Shown: positions 34,461-42,690 of the stretch, piece by piece
How the letters are laid out: every line of letters starts with the position of its first letter
Position numbering within the stretch: position 1 is the stretch's first letter
Assembly: GCA_027485235.1 (NCBI GenBank)
Contig: JAIXRJ010000015.1
Coordinates: forward strand, 1 to 64,000
Source of the DNA: Comamonadaceae bacterium
GTDB taxonomy: Bacteria; Pseudomonadota; Gammaproteobacteria; Burkholderiales; Burkholderiaceae_C
Length of the DNA stretch: 64,000 nt
Direction: 5' to 3'
Position numbers and translations under genes: made by a program
The notes under the pieces: model-generated
What the model was told of the DNA's origin: nothing
The model's database searches: none
The model's input: only the letters and a program-made list of their open reading frames with translations

Positions 34461-35255
34461 TCAAACCGGTACCGTGTAATTGAGCGCCATGCGCCCGCCG
34501 TCCACGGTGACGATTTCGCCGGTGATGTAGCTGGCCGCATCGCTGGCCAAAAAGGCCACCACCTTGGCCACCTCGTCGGGCTCGCCCAAGCGCTTCATCG
34601 GGGTGCGCATCATGATTTTCTTTTCGGCCGCCTCGCTGGTCAGCACCGCCTGGCGCGCCAGCTCGGTGGCAATCGTCCCGGGCGCCACCGCGTTCACCCG
34701 GATGCCGAAGTCGGCCAGAGCCAAAGCCATGGCCCGCGTGAGCTGGTTGATGCCGCCCTTGCTCACGTTGTAGCTGGCGATGTTGGGGATGGCCAGCACC
34801 GCGTTGACCGAACTCATGTTGACGATGGAACCCCCGCCGGTGCTCTTCATGGCGCGGGCCGCGGCCTGGCCCATCAAAAACGAGCCCTTGATGTTGACGT
34901 TGATCACGGCATCGAAGTCTTCTTCGGTCACGTCCAGAAAATCGGCCGCTTTAAAGATGCCCGCGTTGTTGACCAGCACGTCGATGCGGCCAAAGGCCTG
35001 CAGCACATGCTCGACCAGGGCGTCCACATCGGCCTTGCGCGAGACATCGCAGGCCATGAAGCCGGCGCTGTGGCCCTGGTTGCACAACTCGGCGGCCACG
35101 GCCGTGCCCCGCTCGCTGTTCACGTCGGCCAGCACCACATGGGCTTGCTCGTCGGCAAAGCGTCGGGCGCAGGCTTCGCCAATGCCATTGGCCGCACCCG
35201 TGACGACGACGACACGGCCTTGCAGGCCGAAACATAGGGTTTTGGATGGAATCAT
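34461..35255 (-). CDS. SDR family NAD(P)-dependent oxidoreductase
   Basis: 264 residues, a classical short-chain dehydrogenase. Features are the TGAANGIGEA cofactor loop near residue 20, an Asp-rich acidic residue after ADV favouring NAD, LVNNAGIFK, the catalytic Ser of NMSSVNAV, and the SYNVSKGG Tyr-x3-Lys pair. The C-terminal GEIVTVDGGRMALNYTVPV is typical of the family that oxidises sugar alcohols, sugar acids or 3-hydroxyacyl groups. The substrate is not readable. It is divergent from the VOC-RIO-DTW operon, and no operator is evident in the 95-bp gap. Confidence 0.85.
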   Translation of the reverse strand: MIPSKTLCFGLQGRVVVVTGAANGIGEACARRFADEQAHVVLADVNSERGTAVAAELCNQGHSAGFMACDVSRKADVDALVEHVLQAFGRIDVLVNNAGIFKAADFLDVTEEDFDAVINVNIKGSFLMGQAAARAMKSTGGGSIVNMSSVNAVLAIPNIASYNVSKGGINQLTRAMALALADFGIRVNAVAPGTIATELARQAVLTSEAAEKKIMMRTPMKRLGEPDEVAKVVAFLASDAASYITGEIVTVDGGRMALNYTVPV

Positions 35256-35350
35256 GGCCGGTCTCCTGAGTCTGGCTGAACGCCCAAGTGTGCATCAAGT
35301 AACATTGACTTGAATCAATCGCCCGACACAGGGTTTGCAAGGAGAAAGCA

Positions 35351-35728
35351 ATGTTCAGTCATGTCATGGTCGGGGTGAAAGACCTCGAAGCCTCTAAAAA
35401 GTTTTACGACGCCGTGTTGGGCAGCTTGGGACAGGCCCCGGGGGTGGGCAACAACAGCCGTTATTTTTACCGCAATGCCGCAGGCACGTTTGGCATCACC
35501 ATCCCCATCAATGGCGAAGCCGCCAGCGTGGGCAACGGCAGCACTTATGGGTTCAAGGCGACGTCGACCGAGCAAGCCGATGCCTTCCATGCCGCAGGCC
35601 TTGCCCATGGTGGTGTGACTTGCGAAGACCCACCGGGTTGGCGCGAAGGCCCTGCAGGCAAGTTGTACCTGGCTTACCTGCGTGACCCGGACGGCCACAA
35701 AATCTGCGTCGTGCATCGCCCTGGATGA
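35351..35728 (+). CDS. VOC (glyoxalase/bleomycin-resistance) family protein
   Basis: 125 residues with two beta-alpha-beta-beta-beta modules: FSHVMVGVKDLEASKKFYDAVL and the second module near residue 65. His4, the Glu-poor middle and the C-terminal AYLRDPDGHKICVVHRP resemble small stand-alone VOC proteins of unknown substrate. Members bind a divalent metal or act as thiol-ligand-binding proteins. A GGAG stands about 8 bases before the ATG. The stop overlaps the RIO-kinase start (ATGA), so the three genes downstream form one unit. Confidence 0.8.
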   Translation: MFSHVMVGVKDLEASKKFYDAVLGSLGQAPGVGNNSRYFYRNAAGTFGITIPINGEAASVGNGSTYGFKATSTEQADAFHAAGLAHGGVTCEDPPGWREGPAGKLYLAYLRDPDGHKICVVHRPG

Positions 35729-36606
35729 AGGCTCCGCCAAGGCTGCAAAACCTGCTTGAAGAGGGTTTGATCGACACCGTGGTCCGCCAACTCATGAGCG
35801 GCAAAGAGGCCATGGTGTTTGTGGTGCGATGCGGCGACGAGACCCGCTGCGCCAAGATCTACAAAGAGGCCACCCAGCGCAGTTTTCGCCAAGCGGTGGA
35901 TTACACCGAAAACCGCCAAGTCAAAAACTCGCGCTCGGCCCGCGCCATGGCCAAAGGCAGCAAGTTTGGCAAGCAAGAGCAGGAAGCCGCCTGGCAAAGC
36001 GCCGAGGTCGACGCGCTGTACCGCCTGGCCGCAGCGGGTGTGCGGGTGCCCCGGCCTTTCCACTTTTTTGATGGCGTGCTGCTGATGGAGCTGGTGACCG
36101 ACGCCCACGGCGACGCCGCGCCGCGTTTGAACGATGTGGCCTTCACCCCTGATCAAGCCCTGCAACACCACGCCACGCTGATCGGCGAAGTGGTGCGCAT
36201 GTTGTGCGCGGGCGTGGTGCATGGCGACTTGTCGGAATTCAATATTTTGTTGGCACACATCCCCGGTGAGGGTGACTTGCCCGGCGTGGACGAGCCAGTC
36301 ATCATCGACCTGCCGCAAGCGGTGGACGCGGCCGGTAATAACCACGCCCAGCGCATGCTGCTGCGCGATGTGGGCAACCTGCGCGACTTCTTTGGGCAAT
36401 ACGCGCCCGCGCTGCTCAAGACCGACTACGGCCCCGAAATCTGGAGCCTGTACCAAGCCGGATTGCTCAGCCACGAGACAGCGCTGACGGGCCGTTTTGA
36501 ACGCTCCACCGCCGATGTGGACATGGCTGCGGTGCTGCGCGAGATTGACGATGCGCGTGACGCAGAAGCCGCGCGCCGATTGCGCATGGCCACCTCTGCC
36601 GCTTGA
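35725..36606 (+). CDS. RIO-type serine protein kinase
   Basis: 293 residues with a RIO1-like kinase domain. The nucleotide loop LMSGKEAMVFVV (residues 23-34), Lys44 in CAKIYK, the catalytic loop VVHGDLSEFNIL (Asp168, Asn173) and the metal-binding IIDLPQAVD (Asp195) are all intact. In eukaryotes and archaea RIO kinases act in small-subunit ribosome maturation; bacterial members are poorly studied. Activation and substrate loops of canonical kinases are absent, as expected for RIO. It is coupled with the VOC gene upstream and with a DTW tRNA-modification gene downstream, which hints at a link to RNA or ribosome maturation. Confidence 0.85.
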   Translation: MKAPPRLQNLLEEGLIDTVVRQLMSGKEAMVFVVRCGDETRCAKIYKEATQRSFRQAVDYTENRQVKNSRSARAMAKGSKFGKQEQEAAWQSAEVDALYRLAAAGVRVPRPFHFFDGVLLMELVTDAHGDAAPRLNDVAFTPDQALQHHATLIGEVVRMLCAGVVHGDLSEFNILLAHIPGEGDLPGVDEPVIIDLPQAVDAAGNNHAQRMLLRDVGNLRDFFGQYAPALLKTDYGPEIWSLYQAGLLSHETALTGRFERSTADVDMAAVLREIDDARDAEAARRLRMATSAA

Positions 36607-37376
36607 AGGACGCATCGGGTTTGAAAGCGCCCCACGCCGTCTCGCGCCTGCGCTCTGAGCGTCTGGCCCGCAGCGCCAAGCCCTTCATGGCCCGTGGTGG
36701 CATCAAGGGCGAGCGCTGCCCCGGTTGCCGTTTGGTGCCCAGCCACTGCCTCTGTGCGCTGCTGCCTGAGCTGCCCACGCAAGCGGGCGTGTGTTTGCTC
36801 ATGGCCGACACCGAGCCCCTCAAGCCCAGCAACACCGGTTGGCTGATCGCCGATGTGGTGCAAGACACTTTTGCCTTTGGCTGGGCCCGCACCGAGGTGG
36901 ACCCGGCCTTGCTGGCGCTGCTGGCCGATCCGCAGTGGCAAGCTTGGGTCGTGTTCCCGGGTGAGTTTGTTGAGCCCGAGCGGGTGGTGCACGGGTTGCC
37001 GGTGCTGCCGGCAGGCCAGCGCCCCTTGTTCCTCTTGCTCGACGCCACCTGGCCCGAAGCCCGCAAGATGTTCCGCAAGAGCCCTTACCTGAGCCACTTG
37101 CCTGTGCTCAGTCTGCAGCCTGAACAGGTCTCGCGTTACCAATTGCGCCGCTCAAGGCGGGATGACCATTTGTGCACCAGTGAAGTGGCCTCGCTGTGCC
37201 TCGAGATGGCGGGCGAGCGCCAAGCTTGCGAGACTTTGCAGGCCTATCTGGCGGTGTACACGCACCATTATCTGCAAGCCAAACACCAGCTGCCGCCGGA
37301 CCTGCACGGCGCGGCCTATGCCCAGTGGCGTGCGCTCGGTCGTGCGATCAACCCTCCGATCCCGCTGGAGCTTTGA
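36603..37376 (+). CDS. DTW domain protein, tRNA-uridine aminocarboxypropyltransferase (TapT-like)
   Basis: 257 residues from the TTG at 36603, which overlaps the RIO stop; the ATG at 36687 would give 229 residues and also keeps the whole domain. The Cys cluster CPGCRLVPSHCLC near residue 40 and the eponymous LDATWPEARKM near residue 150 identify the DTW family. E. coli TapT (YfiP) uses SAM to place acp3 on U47 of tRNA. The RYQLRRSRRDDHLCTSE segment provides the basic substrate surface. Start choice is uncertain, function is fairly sure. It is the last gene of the VOC-RIO-DTW unit and is convergent with the thioesterase gene 10 bp away. Confidence 0.85.
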   Translation: MKDASGLKAPHAVSRLRSERLARSAKPFMARGGIKGERCPGCRLVPSHCLCALLPELPTQAGVCLLMADTEPLKPSNTGWLIADVVQDTFAFGWARTEVDPALLALLADPQWQAWVVFPGEFVEPERVVHGLPVLPAGQRPLFLLLDATWPEARKMFRKSPYLSHLPVLSLQPEQVSRYQLRRSRRDDHLCTSEVASLCLEMAGERQACETLQAYLAVYTHHYLQAKHQLPPDLHGAAYAQWRALGRAINPPIPLEL

Positions 37377-37385
37377 GGGCGCGTC

Positions 37386-37928
37386 TCAGGCAGGTGTTTG
37401 CCCGGGCATTTCAAACACCAGGCAGGCGGTGCTGGCGTGGGCGTACAGGGTGCCATCGGGTCCGACCAAGCGGGCCTCGGCGGTGGCCAGTTGGCGACCG
37501 CAGTGCACCACTTGGCCAATGGCCCGCACGCGCTGCACTTGGGGCGTCAGGGCTTTGACCAGTTTCACGCTCAGGTCGGCCGTGGTGTAGCCCCGGCCCG
37601 GCGGCATCATGGTGTGCACCGCGCAGCCCAGCGCCGAGTCGAGCAAGGTGGCAAACCAGCCGCCGTGCACGGTGCCCAAAGGGTTCATGTGGTCCAAACC
37701 GGGTGTGCCCTGAAAAACGGCCAGCCCAGGACCGATCTCCATCACCACAAAGTTCAAGGTCTTGGAGATGCTGGCGTAAGGCAATTCCCCCGACAGCAAG
37801 CCCTGCATCACCTCCAGCCCGGTCTTGCCTGCAATTTGCTCGCGTGTGGCCACCCCGGGGCCAACGCCTGCTTCCAGGCGGGCCCGCACGATGCGTTCTT
37901 CTTCGATCCAGGTCTCCAGCGCATTCAT
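37386..37928 (-). CDS. PaaI-type hotdog-fold thioesterase
   Basis: 180 residues. The hotdog core is marked by HMNPLGTVHGGWFATLLDSALG, with the HGG turn and following Asp forming the active site, and by YTTADLSVKLVKAL. Such enzymes hydrolyse aryl- or acyl-CoA esters, rescuing CoA from dead-end intermediates. The first 60 residues are an unusual N-terminal helix segment. It overlaps the dioxygenase gene by four bases (ATGA), so it is the last gene of the minus-strand unit 41276-37386. Confidence 0.85.
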   Translation of the reverse strand: MNALETWIEEERIVRARLEAGVGPGVATREQIAGKTGLEVMQGLLSGELPYASISKTLNFVVMEIGPGLAVFQGTPGLDHMNPLGTVHGGWFATLLDSALGCAVHTMMPPGRGYTTADLSVKLVKALTPQVQRVRAIGQVVHCGRQLATAEARLVGPDGTLYAHASTACLVFEMPGQTPA

Positions 37929-38821
37929 TTCAGGGCATCGGTCATGACGAAGTTGTATTCCAGTGTGAAGAAATCCCGGTCCATGACTTTGCCGTCTGGG
38001 GCTTGGCCAGGGGCTTGGGGCTTGAAGTCGGCAATCAGGGAGGGGCGCACGCCAAAGACGGCATCGCTGTACAGGTTCTGGCTGGTGCGGTCAAAGATGT
38101 GGGTGATCAGTGGGCGCTGGCCAGGGGCCTGGATGCGGAAATGCAAATGCGCAGGACGCCAGCTTCTGCCGGTGGTGGCTTGCAGCATTTGGATGGCGGT
38201 ACCGTCTTGCGGGACGGGGTAGTCCACTGGCAAAACCGACCAGAAGCTGTAGCGCCCGTCGGCACCGGTGGTGAGCACGGCCCGCGCCCAGGGACCGTTT
38301 TCTTCAATCCCGTCTTGCACGTCGTACAGCCCCCGATCGTCGGAGTGCCAGACGTCGATGACCGCGTTGGCCACCGGTTGGCCGTGGATGTCCAAGATCT
38401 GGCCTTGGGCATACATGGGTGTGCCGGCTGCACCCGCACTGATGTCTTCGCCCATCGCAAATTGGGGCGCATTCTCGAGCAGGAACGGACCGACCAAGGT
38501 GGGCTCGGTGGCGTGTTCCGGGCGGGGGTAGTCTTGCGTCACGGTCAGCATGGACAAGCCAAAGGCGTCCGAGAAGATCATGAACTCGTTGCGGCCTGGC
38601 GAGCACCATTTGCCGGTCTCTTCCAGAAAACGCATGGTGAAGGCCCACTCTTCAGCGGTCAGTTTGACCTCTTTGGCAAAGCTGTGGATGTGCTTGATCA
38701 AGGACAGCATCAGCTCGCGCAGGCGGGGGTCGGGCGTTTTGGCATAACGCGCCAGCACCTCTTCGGTGATCAGGTGCAAAGCGTCGTAGCGGTGTTCGGT
38801 GGTGTTGGGGGTGTCGCTCAT
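37925..38821 (-). CDS. Intradiol ring-cleavage dioxygenase (hydroxyquinol/catechol 1,2-dioxygenase-like)
   Basis: 298 residues. It cleaves a catechol- or hydroxyquinol-type ring between the two hydroxyls with Fe(III). The four iron ligands are visible: Tyr166 in GLYDVQ, Tyr201 in PVDYPVP, and His225 and His227 in PAHLHF. The N-terminal helical dimerisation domain (about residues 1-105) is the type found in catechol and hydroxyquinol dioxygenases and is absent from protocatechuate dioxygenases. MIFSDAFGLSMLT and the acidic loop favour a hydroxyquinol-like substrate, though chlorocatechol is possible. No maleylacetate reductase or muconate cycloisomerase accompanies it. It is preceded by the CoA-ligase gene, 11 bp away. 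Confidence 0.88.
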   Translation of the reverse strand: MSDTPNTTEHRYDALHLITEEVLARYAKTPDPRLRELMLSLIKHIHSFAKEVKLTAEEWAFTMRFLEETGKWCSPGRNEFMIFSDAFGLSMLTVTQDYPRPEHATEPTLVGPFLLENAPQFAMGEDISAGAAGTPMYAQGQILDIHGQPVANAVIDVWHSDDRGLYDVQDGIEENGPWARAVLTTGADGRYSFWSVLPVDYPVPQDGTAIQMLQATTGRSWRPAHLHFRIQAPGQRPLITHIFDRTSQNLYSDAVFGVRPSLIADFKPQAPGQAPDGKVMDRDFFTLEYNFVMTDALK

Positions 38822-38832
38822 GATGGAACTCT

Positions 38833-40449
38833 TCAGGTTGAAAAATCGGTGGCCTGCTGGCGCAAATGGTCGGCGGGTTTGAGTCTGAATTTGGCAATTT
38901 TCATGGAGCCGGTGTGGGGCAGGCTGTCGACCATGACGATGTAGCGGGGGCGTTTGATGGGTGACAGCTGCAACTGGGCGTAAGCATGCACCCCTTCCGG
39001 CGTGATGTCGGTGCCGGGGCGGGGCACCACGGCCAGCAGGATCTCTTCTTCACCCAGATCAGAGGCCACACCGATGGACGCGCATTCAAGGATGTCCGGG
39101 TGGCTGCCGATGGCCGAGTCAATTTCAGCACCCGAGATGTTCTCCCCGCGGCGGCGGATGATGTCTTTCTTGCGGGTGAAGAAAAACAGGAAATCATCGG
39201 CATCGCGGCGCACCAAATCACCGGTCAAAAACCACCCGTCTTTGAAACTGGCCGCTGTCTGTTCCGGGTCTTTGAAGTAGCCCTGCATCAGGGTCGGTGT
39301 CTTCACCGCCAGCTCACCCACTTCGCCGATGGGCAGCTCTTGGCCGTCCTCATCGATCACCCGCACTTGCGGCCGTTCAATGGCCGGGTCGGGGTGCGGC
39401 GAAATGCAGCCCATGCTGCCCAATTTGTGAGGCCCCAGGAAGGGGTTGCTCAGCACACCGGGAATTTCGGTCATGCCGTAGCACTCGATGAGCACGGGCA
39501 CGTGAAAACGCGTGTGGAAAGTGTCCAGCAAATCGCGGTTCAGGGGCGCCAGAAACATTTTGCGGATGTTGTGCTGGGGCGCAAATTCTTCAATGGGCCT
39601 GCGCGCCAGAATGGCCGCAGCCGACATGATCACATTCACTTCGGTGGCTCGGGTCTCAGCGGCCTGTTGCCAGAAAGTGGAGGCCGAAAATCGGCGGATC
39701 AAAATCAAAGTACCGCCACAGGCCATGGCGCCGCCCAGCGAGTACATCAGGGCATTGATGTGGAACAGCGGCAGCACACACATCAGCCTTTCATCGGGCT
39801 GCAGGAACATGCGGTGCACAAAGGCCTCGGCCGTGAGCAAATAGCTGCGTTGGCTGTGCATCACCCCCTTGGGAAAGCCCGTGGTGCCCGAGGTGTAAAT
39901 GATCATGCAGGTGCTGTCGGCCGTGCCTTTGCGTGTGCTGTGGTCGGCTTGGCAGTCTTGCCACTGATGCAGCAAGGACATTTCACCACCGGCTTGATCT
40001 TGCTCGACCACCACCTGCCAGGGGGCCGGGTCCATTTGCCCGGTCGCTTCTTGCACTTTGGCCAGCGCTTCGGGCGAACAAATCACGCCACGTACACCGG
40101 CGTGTTCAAAAATGTATTGGGCCTCGCGGGCTTCGAATTCGGGGTTGCAGGGCACCAAAATGGCGCCCGTTCGAGCGCAAGCGATGAGCAAGACCACCGT
40201 GGCCGGATGGTTGTAGGCCATCAAACCGATGCGGTCGCCGGCTTGCACCCCCCGCTCCAGCAGCCAGCTCACGGCGCGGTCGGCTTGTTCAGCACAAGAT
40301 TGCCAAGACATGACATCGCCTTGGTATTCCACCATGGGCAGTGCGCTCAACCGTCGCAGGCGGGCCTGAAAAAATTGATCGATGGAAAAATCGTGCGCGT
40401 CAAATTGGCGCAAGACCGACAGGGGCGGCAGGAGATCGGAGGAGGCCAT
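38833..40449 (-). CDS. Class I adenylate-forming acyl-CoA synthetase
   Basis: 538 residues from the ATG at 40449; a TTG seven codons upstream is unlikely. It activates a carboxylic acid as acyl-AMP and then acyl-CoA. The phosphate loop is IIYTSGTTGFPKG, followed by CYGMTEIPG (motif A5), GWFLTGDLVRRD, the hinge RRGENISGAEID and the catalytic Lys in GSMKIAKFRL near the C-terminus. It resembles the CaiC/BadA-like group for short or cyclic acids. Position between the dioxygenase and the citrate-synthase-like gene suggests that it charges the ring-cleavage product or the substrate imported by the divergent ABC system. Confidence 0.85.
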   Translation of the reverse strand: MASSDLLPPLSVLRQFDAHDFSIDQFFQARLRRLSALPMVEYQGDVMSWQSCAEQADRAVSWLLERGVQAGDRIGLMAYNHPATVVLLIACARTGAILVPCNPEFEAREAQYIFEHAGVRGVICSPEALAKVQEATGQMDPAPWQVVVEQDQAGGEMSLLHQWQDCQADHSTRKGTADSTCMIIYTSGTTGFPKGVMHSQRSYLLTAEAFVHRMFLQPDERLMCVLPLFHINALMYSLGGAMACGGTLILIRRFSASTFWQQAAETRATEVNVIMSAAAILARRPIEEFAPQHNIRKMFLAPLNRDLLDTFHTRFHVPVLIECYGMTEIPGVLSNPFLGPHKLGSMGCISPHPDPAIERPQVRVIDEDGQELPIGEVGELAVKTPTLMQGYFKDPEQTAASFKDGWFLTGDLVRRDADDFLFFFTRKKDIIRRRGENISGAEIDSAIGSHPDILECASIGVASDLGEEEILLAVVPRPGTDITPEGVHAYAQLQLSPIKRPRYIVMVDSLPHTGSMKIAKFRLKPADHLRQQATDFST

Positions 40450-40466
40450 GTTGTGCACTTGAAAAA

Positions 40467-41276
40467 TCAACGTGCCACCGGAGGGCCGTCGTAGGTCATG
40501 GCATTTTCGGCCGCACTGGCCAGCTTGAAGCCAATGGGTCGGGTTTGCTCCTCAAGAATGTGCGCGACCAATGAGGCGGTGCGGGCCAGCAAGGGAATGC
40601 CCTTGAGTGCGCCTGCAGGGTAGCCCGCGTCCAGCAGAACCGCAGGAATGGCCGCAGACACGTTCATGGGAAATGGCCGGCCGTAAACGCCTTCGACCTG
40701 TGAAGCCAAGGCCTGCAAGGCGCGCACATGGTCGCCTGCGACGCCCCATGATTGGGCCAATTCAATCAATTTGGTGGCACGCGGGTCGCCCAATTTGTGC
40801 ACCGGGTGGCCAAAGCCGGGCAAGGCCTGTTTGGCTGTACGAAAGGCTTGCAAGCGCGCGCGAGAGACCTCTTCCAGGGACAGGCCTTGTTTGGCCGATT
40901 CGGCCAACAGGTCGATCAACAGCAGACCAGCCGTTTCGGACGCCCCCAGGATCACCGGTCCGCAACCGAGCAGGCCTGCGGCCACTGCCCCCTGCACGGA
41001 TTCGGGGGCGGCCGCCAGGGTCATGCGCGCGGCCTGCACCGAGGGCACCAAACCATGCTCGGCCAAAGAGACCATGGTGGCATCGGCGACGCGCACCAGA
41101 TTCTCGCTCGGGGTCTCACCCGTCAATAAAAACAAAAAATAGGCGGTGAACGATTGTTGGCCAATCACGTCGCGGCAAAGGTCTTTGCCACGCACGACGA
41201 TCCGGTCGACCTCGGCAATCGCCATGTGCGTGGAGCCAGAGGGGGTGAAGGCGCTGGAGGTGGGCGTGGTGCTCAT
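40467..41276 (-). CDS. Citrate-synthase-fold protein (annotated-type citryl-CoA lyase), atypical active site
   Basis: 269 residues from the ATG at 41276; the frame is open upstream, but that part is not family-like. It is clearly homologous to the C-terminal two-thirds of citrate synthase: the segment PGFGHPVHKLGDPRA keeps the second catalytic His (His157). The GPxHGGANE segment that carries the first catalytic His reads GPVILGASE, with Ile109 in place of His. The NVDF segment with the catalytic Asp reads NVSAA, with Ser207. Two of the three catalytic residues are thus replaced. Small proteins of this kind are often labelled citryl-CoA lyase. A C-C lyase or CoA-ester-binding function in this catabolic cluster is an inference. 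It is the first gene of the minus-strand unit. Confidence 0.7.
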   Translation of the reverse strand: MSTTPTSSAFTPSGSTHMAIAEVDRIVVRGKDLCRDVIGQQSFTAYFLFLLTGETPSENLVRVADATMVSLAEHGLVPSVQAARMTLAAAPESVQGAVAAGLLGCGPVILGASETAGLLLIDLLAESAKQGLSLEEVSRARLQAFRTAKQALPGFGHPVHKLGDPRATKLIELAQSWGVAGDHVRALQALASQVEGVYGRPFPMNVSAAIPAVLLDAGYPAGALKGIPLLARTASLVAHILEEQTRPIGFKLASAAENAMTYDGPPVAR

Positions 41277-41495
41277 GTGATCGAAAAGTTTGAAAATAAA
41301 CAGGGTGAAAACCACGTTGTCCATGGTGGGAAAAGATCCAAACAGCTCTGCACTGTGAATGGCTTGCTTGTTGCTTCGCAAGCGCCTTCGCGACAGCTGC
41401 ACAGCGGGTTAGTCCTGATGGGGCGTTCGTGATTGCCTTTCATAATGATTTGACAAATTTGCGAGTTCCAATTTTTTAATCCTGAGGATTCAACC

Positions 41496-42689
41496 ATGCA
41501 AAAACGGCCTTTCCTGAAAGCACTCGGCTCGACCTTGTTGCTCACGTCCACGTCCTCTTGGCTGCACGCGCAGCCCAAGCCGATCCGGGTGGGCAGCACC
41601 TTGTCCTTGACAGGCCCTTTGGCGGGTACGGCCGTGATGCACAAGATTGCCGGCGAAATTTTCATTGAGCAACTCAACAAACGGGGTGGCTTGCTGGGTC
41701 GCCCGGTCGAATGGGTGGTCAAGGACGACCAGTCCAAGCCCGATCTGGCGCGCACCTTGTATGAACAGCTGATCTCCGGCGACAACGTCGACCTGTTGAT
41801 GGGCCCTTACGCCACAGCCAACTCCTTGGCCGCCATGGGCGTGGCCCAGCGCAATGGCAAAGTGCTGATCACCAACTCGTTTGGCATCCCCTCTTTGGCC
41901 AAGTACGACATGCACTTCCCGGCCTATGTCATGGGCATTGACCCGGGCACCACCGTGCCCAACACCTTGCTCGACGCCATCGCGGCCAGTGGTGCCAAGC
42001 CCCAGTCGGTGGCCTTGGTGAGCAGCAAGTTTCCGTCCGTGGTGTTCTTGTCGGCGGGCGCGCGTGAGGTCTTCAAAAAACGTGGCATGCGCGAAGCATT
42101 GTGGTTGGAATGGGAATTTGGCAACCGCGACTTTGGTCCCATTGCATCGCGCCTGAAGGAGGCCAATGCCGATGTGGTCTGGGTCGGATCGATCGGTGCA
42201 GAAAGCTTGCAGTTGCTCGAGGCCATGAACAAGATCGATTACAAGCCCAAGATCCATTTCCACGTCTACCCCACGCCGGGCCCGCTGGCGCAATCGCCTT
42301 TGGCCGCCAACGCCTTGACCTTGACCACTTTCGAGCAGCACGCGCCATTCACCAACAATCCGGCTTATGCGGAAGCGATCAAGATGTACAACGAGCGCGC
42401 TGCCAAAGCCAATTTGCCCGACACCGTGTTCGAGTTGCAGGCGGCCAACGCCTTCACGGGCTGGCAATTTCTGGAGGCCGGCGTCAAAGGTGCGGGCAGT
42501 CTGGAAGACGCCAAGATCTCGGCATGGCTCAAGAAAAACCGCGTGGACACCATCGTGGGCAAGGTTCGCTTCGATGGCCCCAACAACTACGGTGACGATT
42601 TGAACCGCATCAAGCAACTGCAAGGTGGCAAGTGGGTGGTGATCCATCCGAAGGATGTCGCGCTGCCTGGCAGCAAGATGCAGTTCTGA
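41496..42689 (+). CDS. ABC transporter substrate-binding protein, LivK-like
   Basis: 397 residues. The signal peptide is FLKALGSTLLLTSTSSWLHA with cleavage after HAQ. The periplasmic-binding-protein type I fold starts IRVGSTLSLTGPLAGTA, with MGPYATANSLAAM and VGSIGAESLQLLEAM as characteristic ligand-loop segments. The HAAT group binds branched-chain amino acids but also aromatic acids, amides and urea. Because it is divergent from an aromatic-type catabolic unit, an aromatic or aliphatic acid ligand is favoured. A GAGGA ribosome site precedes the ATG; TTGACA at 41450 is a possible -35, but the -10 is poor. It is the first of four transporter genes. Confidence 0.88.
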   Translation: MQKRPFLKALGSTLLLTSTSSWLHAQPKPIRVGSTLSLTGPLAGTAVMHKIAGEIFIEQLNKRGGLLGRPVEWVVKDDQSKPDLARTLYEQLISGDNVDLLMGPYATANSLAAMGVAQRNGKVLITNSFGIPSLAKYDMHFPAYVMGIDPGTTVPNTLLDAIAASGAKPQSVALVSSKFPSVVFLSAGAREVFKKRGMREALWLEWEFGNRDFGPIASRLKEANADVVWVGSIGAESLQLLEAMNKIDYKPKIHFHVYPTPGPLAQSPLAANALTLTTFEQHAPFTNNPAYAEAIKMYNERAAKANLPDTVFELQAANAFTGWQFLEAGVKGAGSLEDAKISAWLKKNRVDTIVGKVRFDGPNNYGDDLNRIKQLQGGKWVVIHPKDVALPGSKMQF

Positions 42690-42690
42690 C

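Noticed and set aside
38986-40494. 502-codon plus-strand frame opposite the CoA ligase
   Set aside because: No domain pattern, and covers a well-defined adenylate-forming enzyme.
41440-41495. Full promoter TTGACA plus TTTAAT before the livK-like gene
   Set aside because: The spacer would be 18-19 nt with a poor -10, so it is mentioned only within the gene entry.
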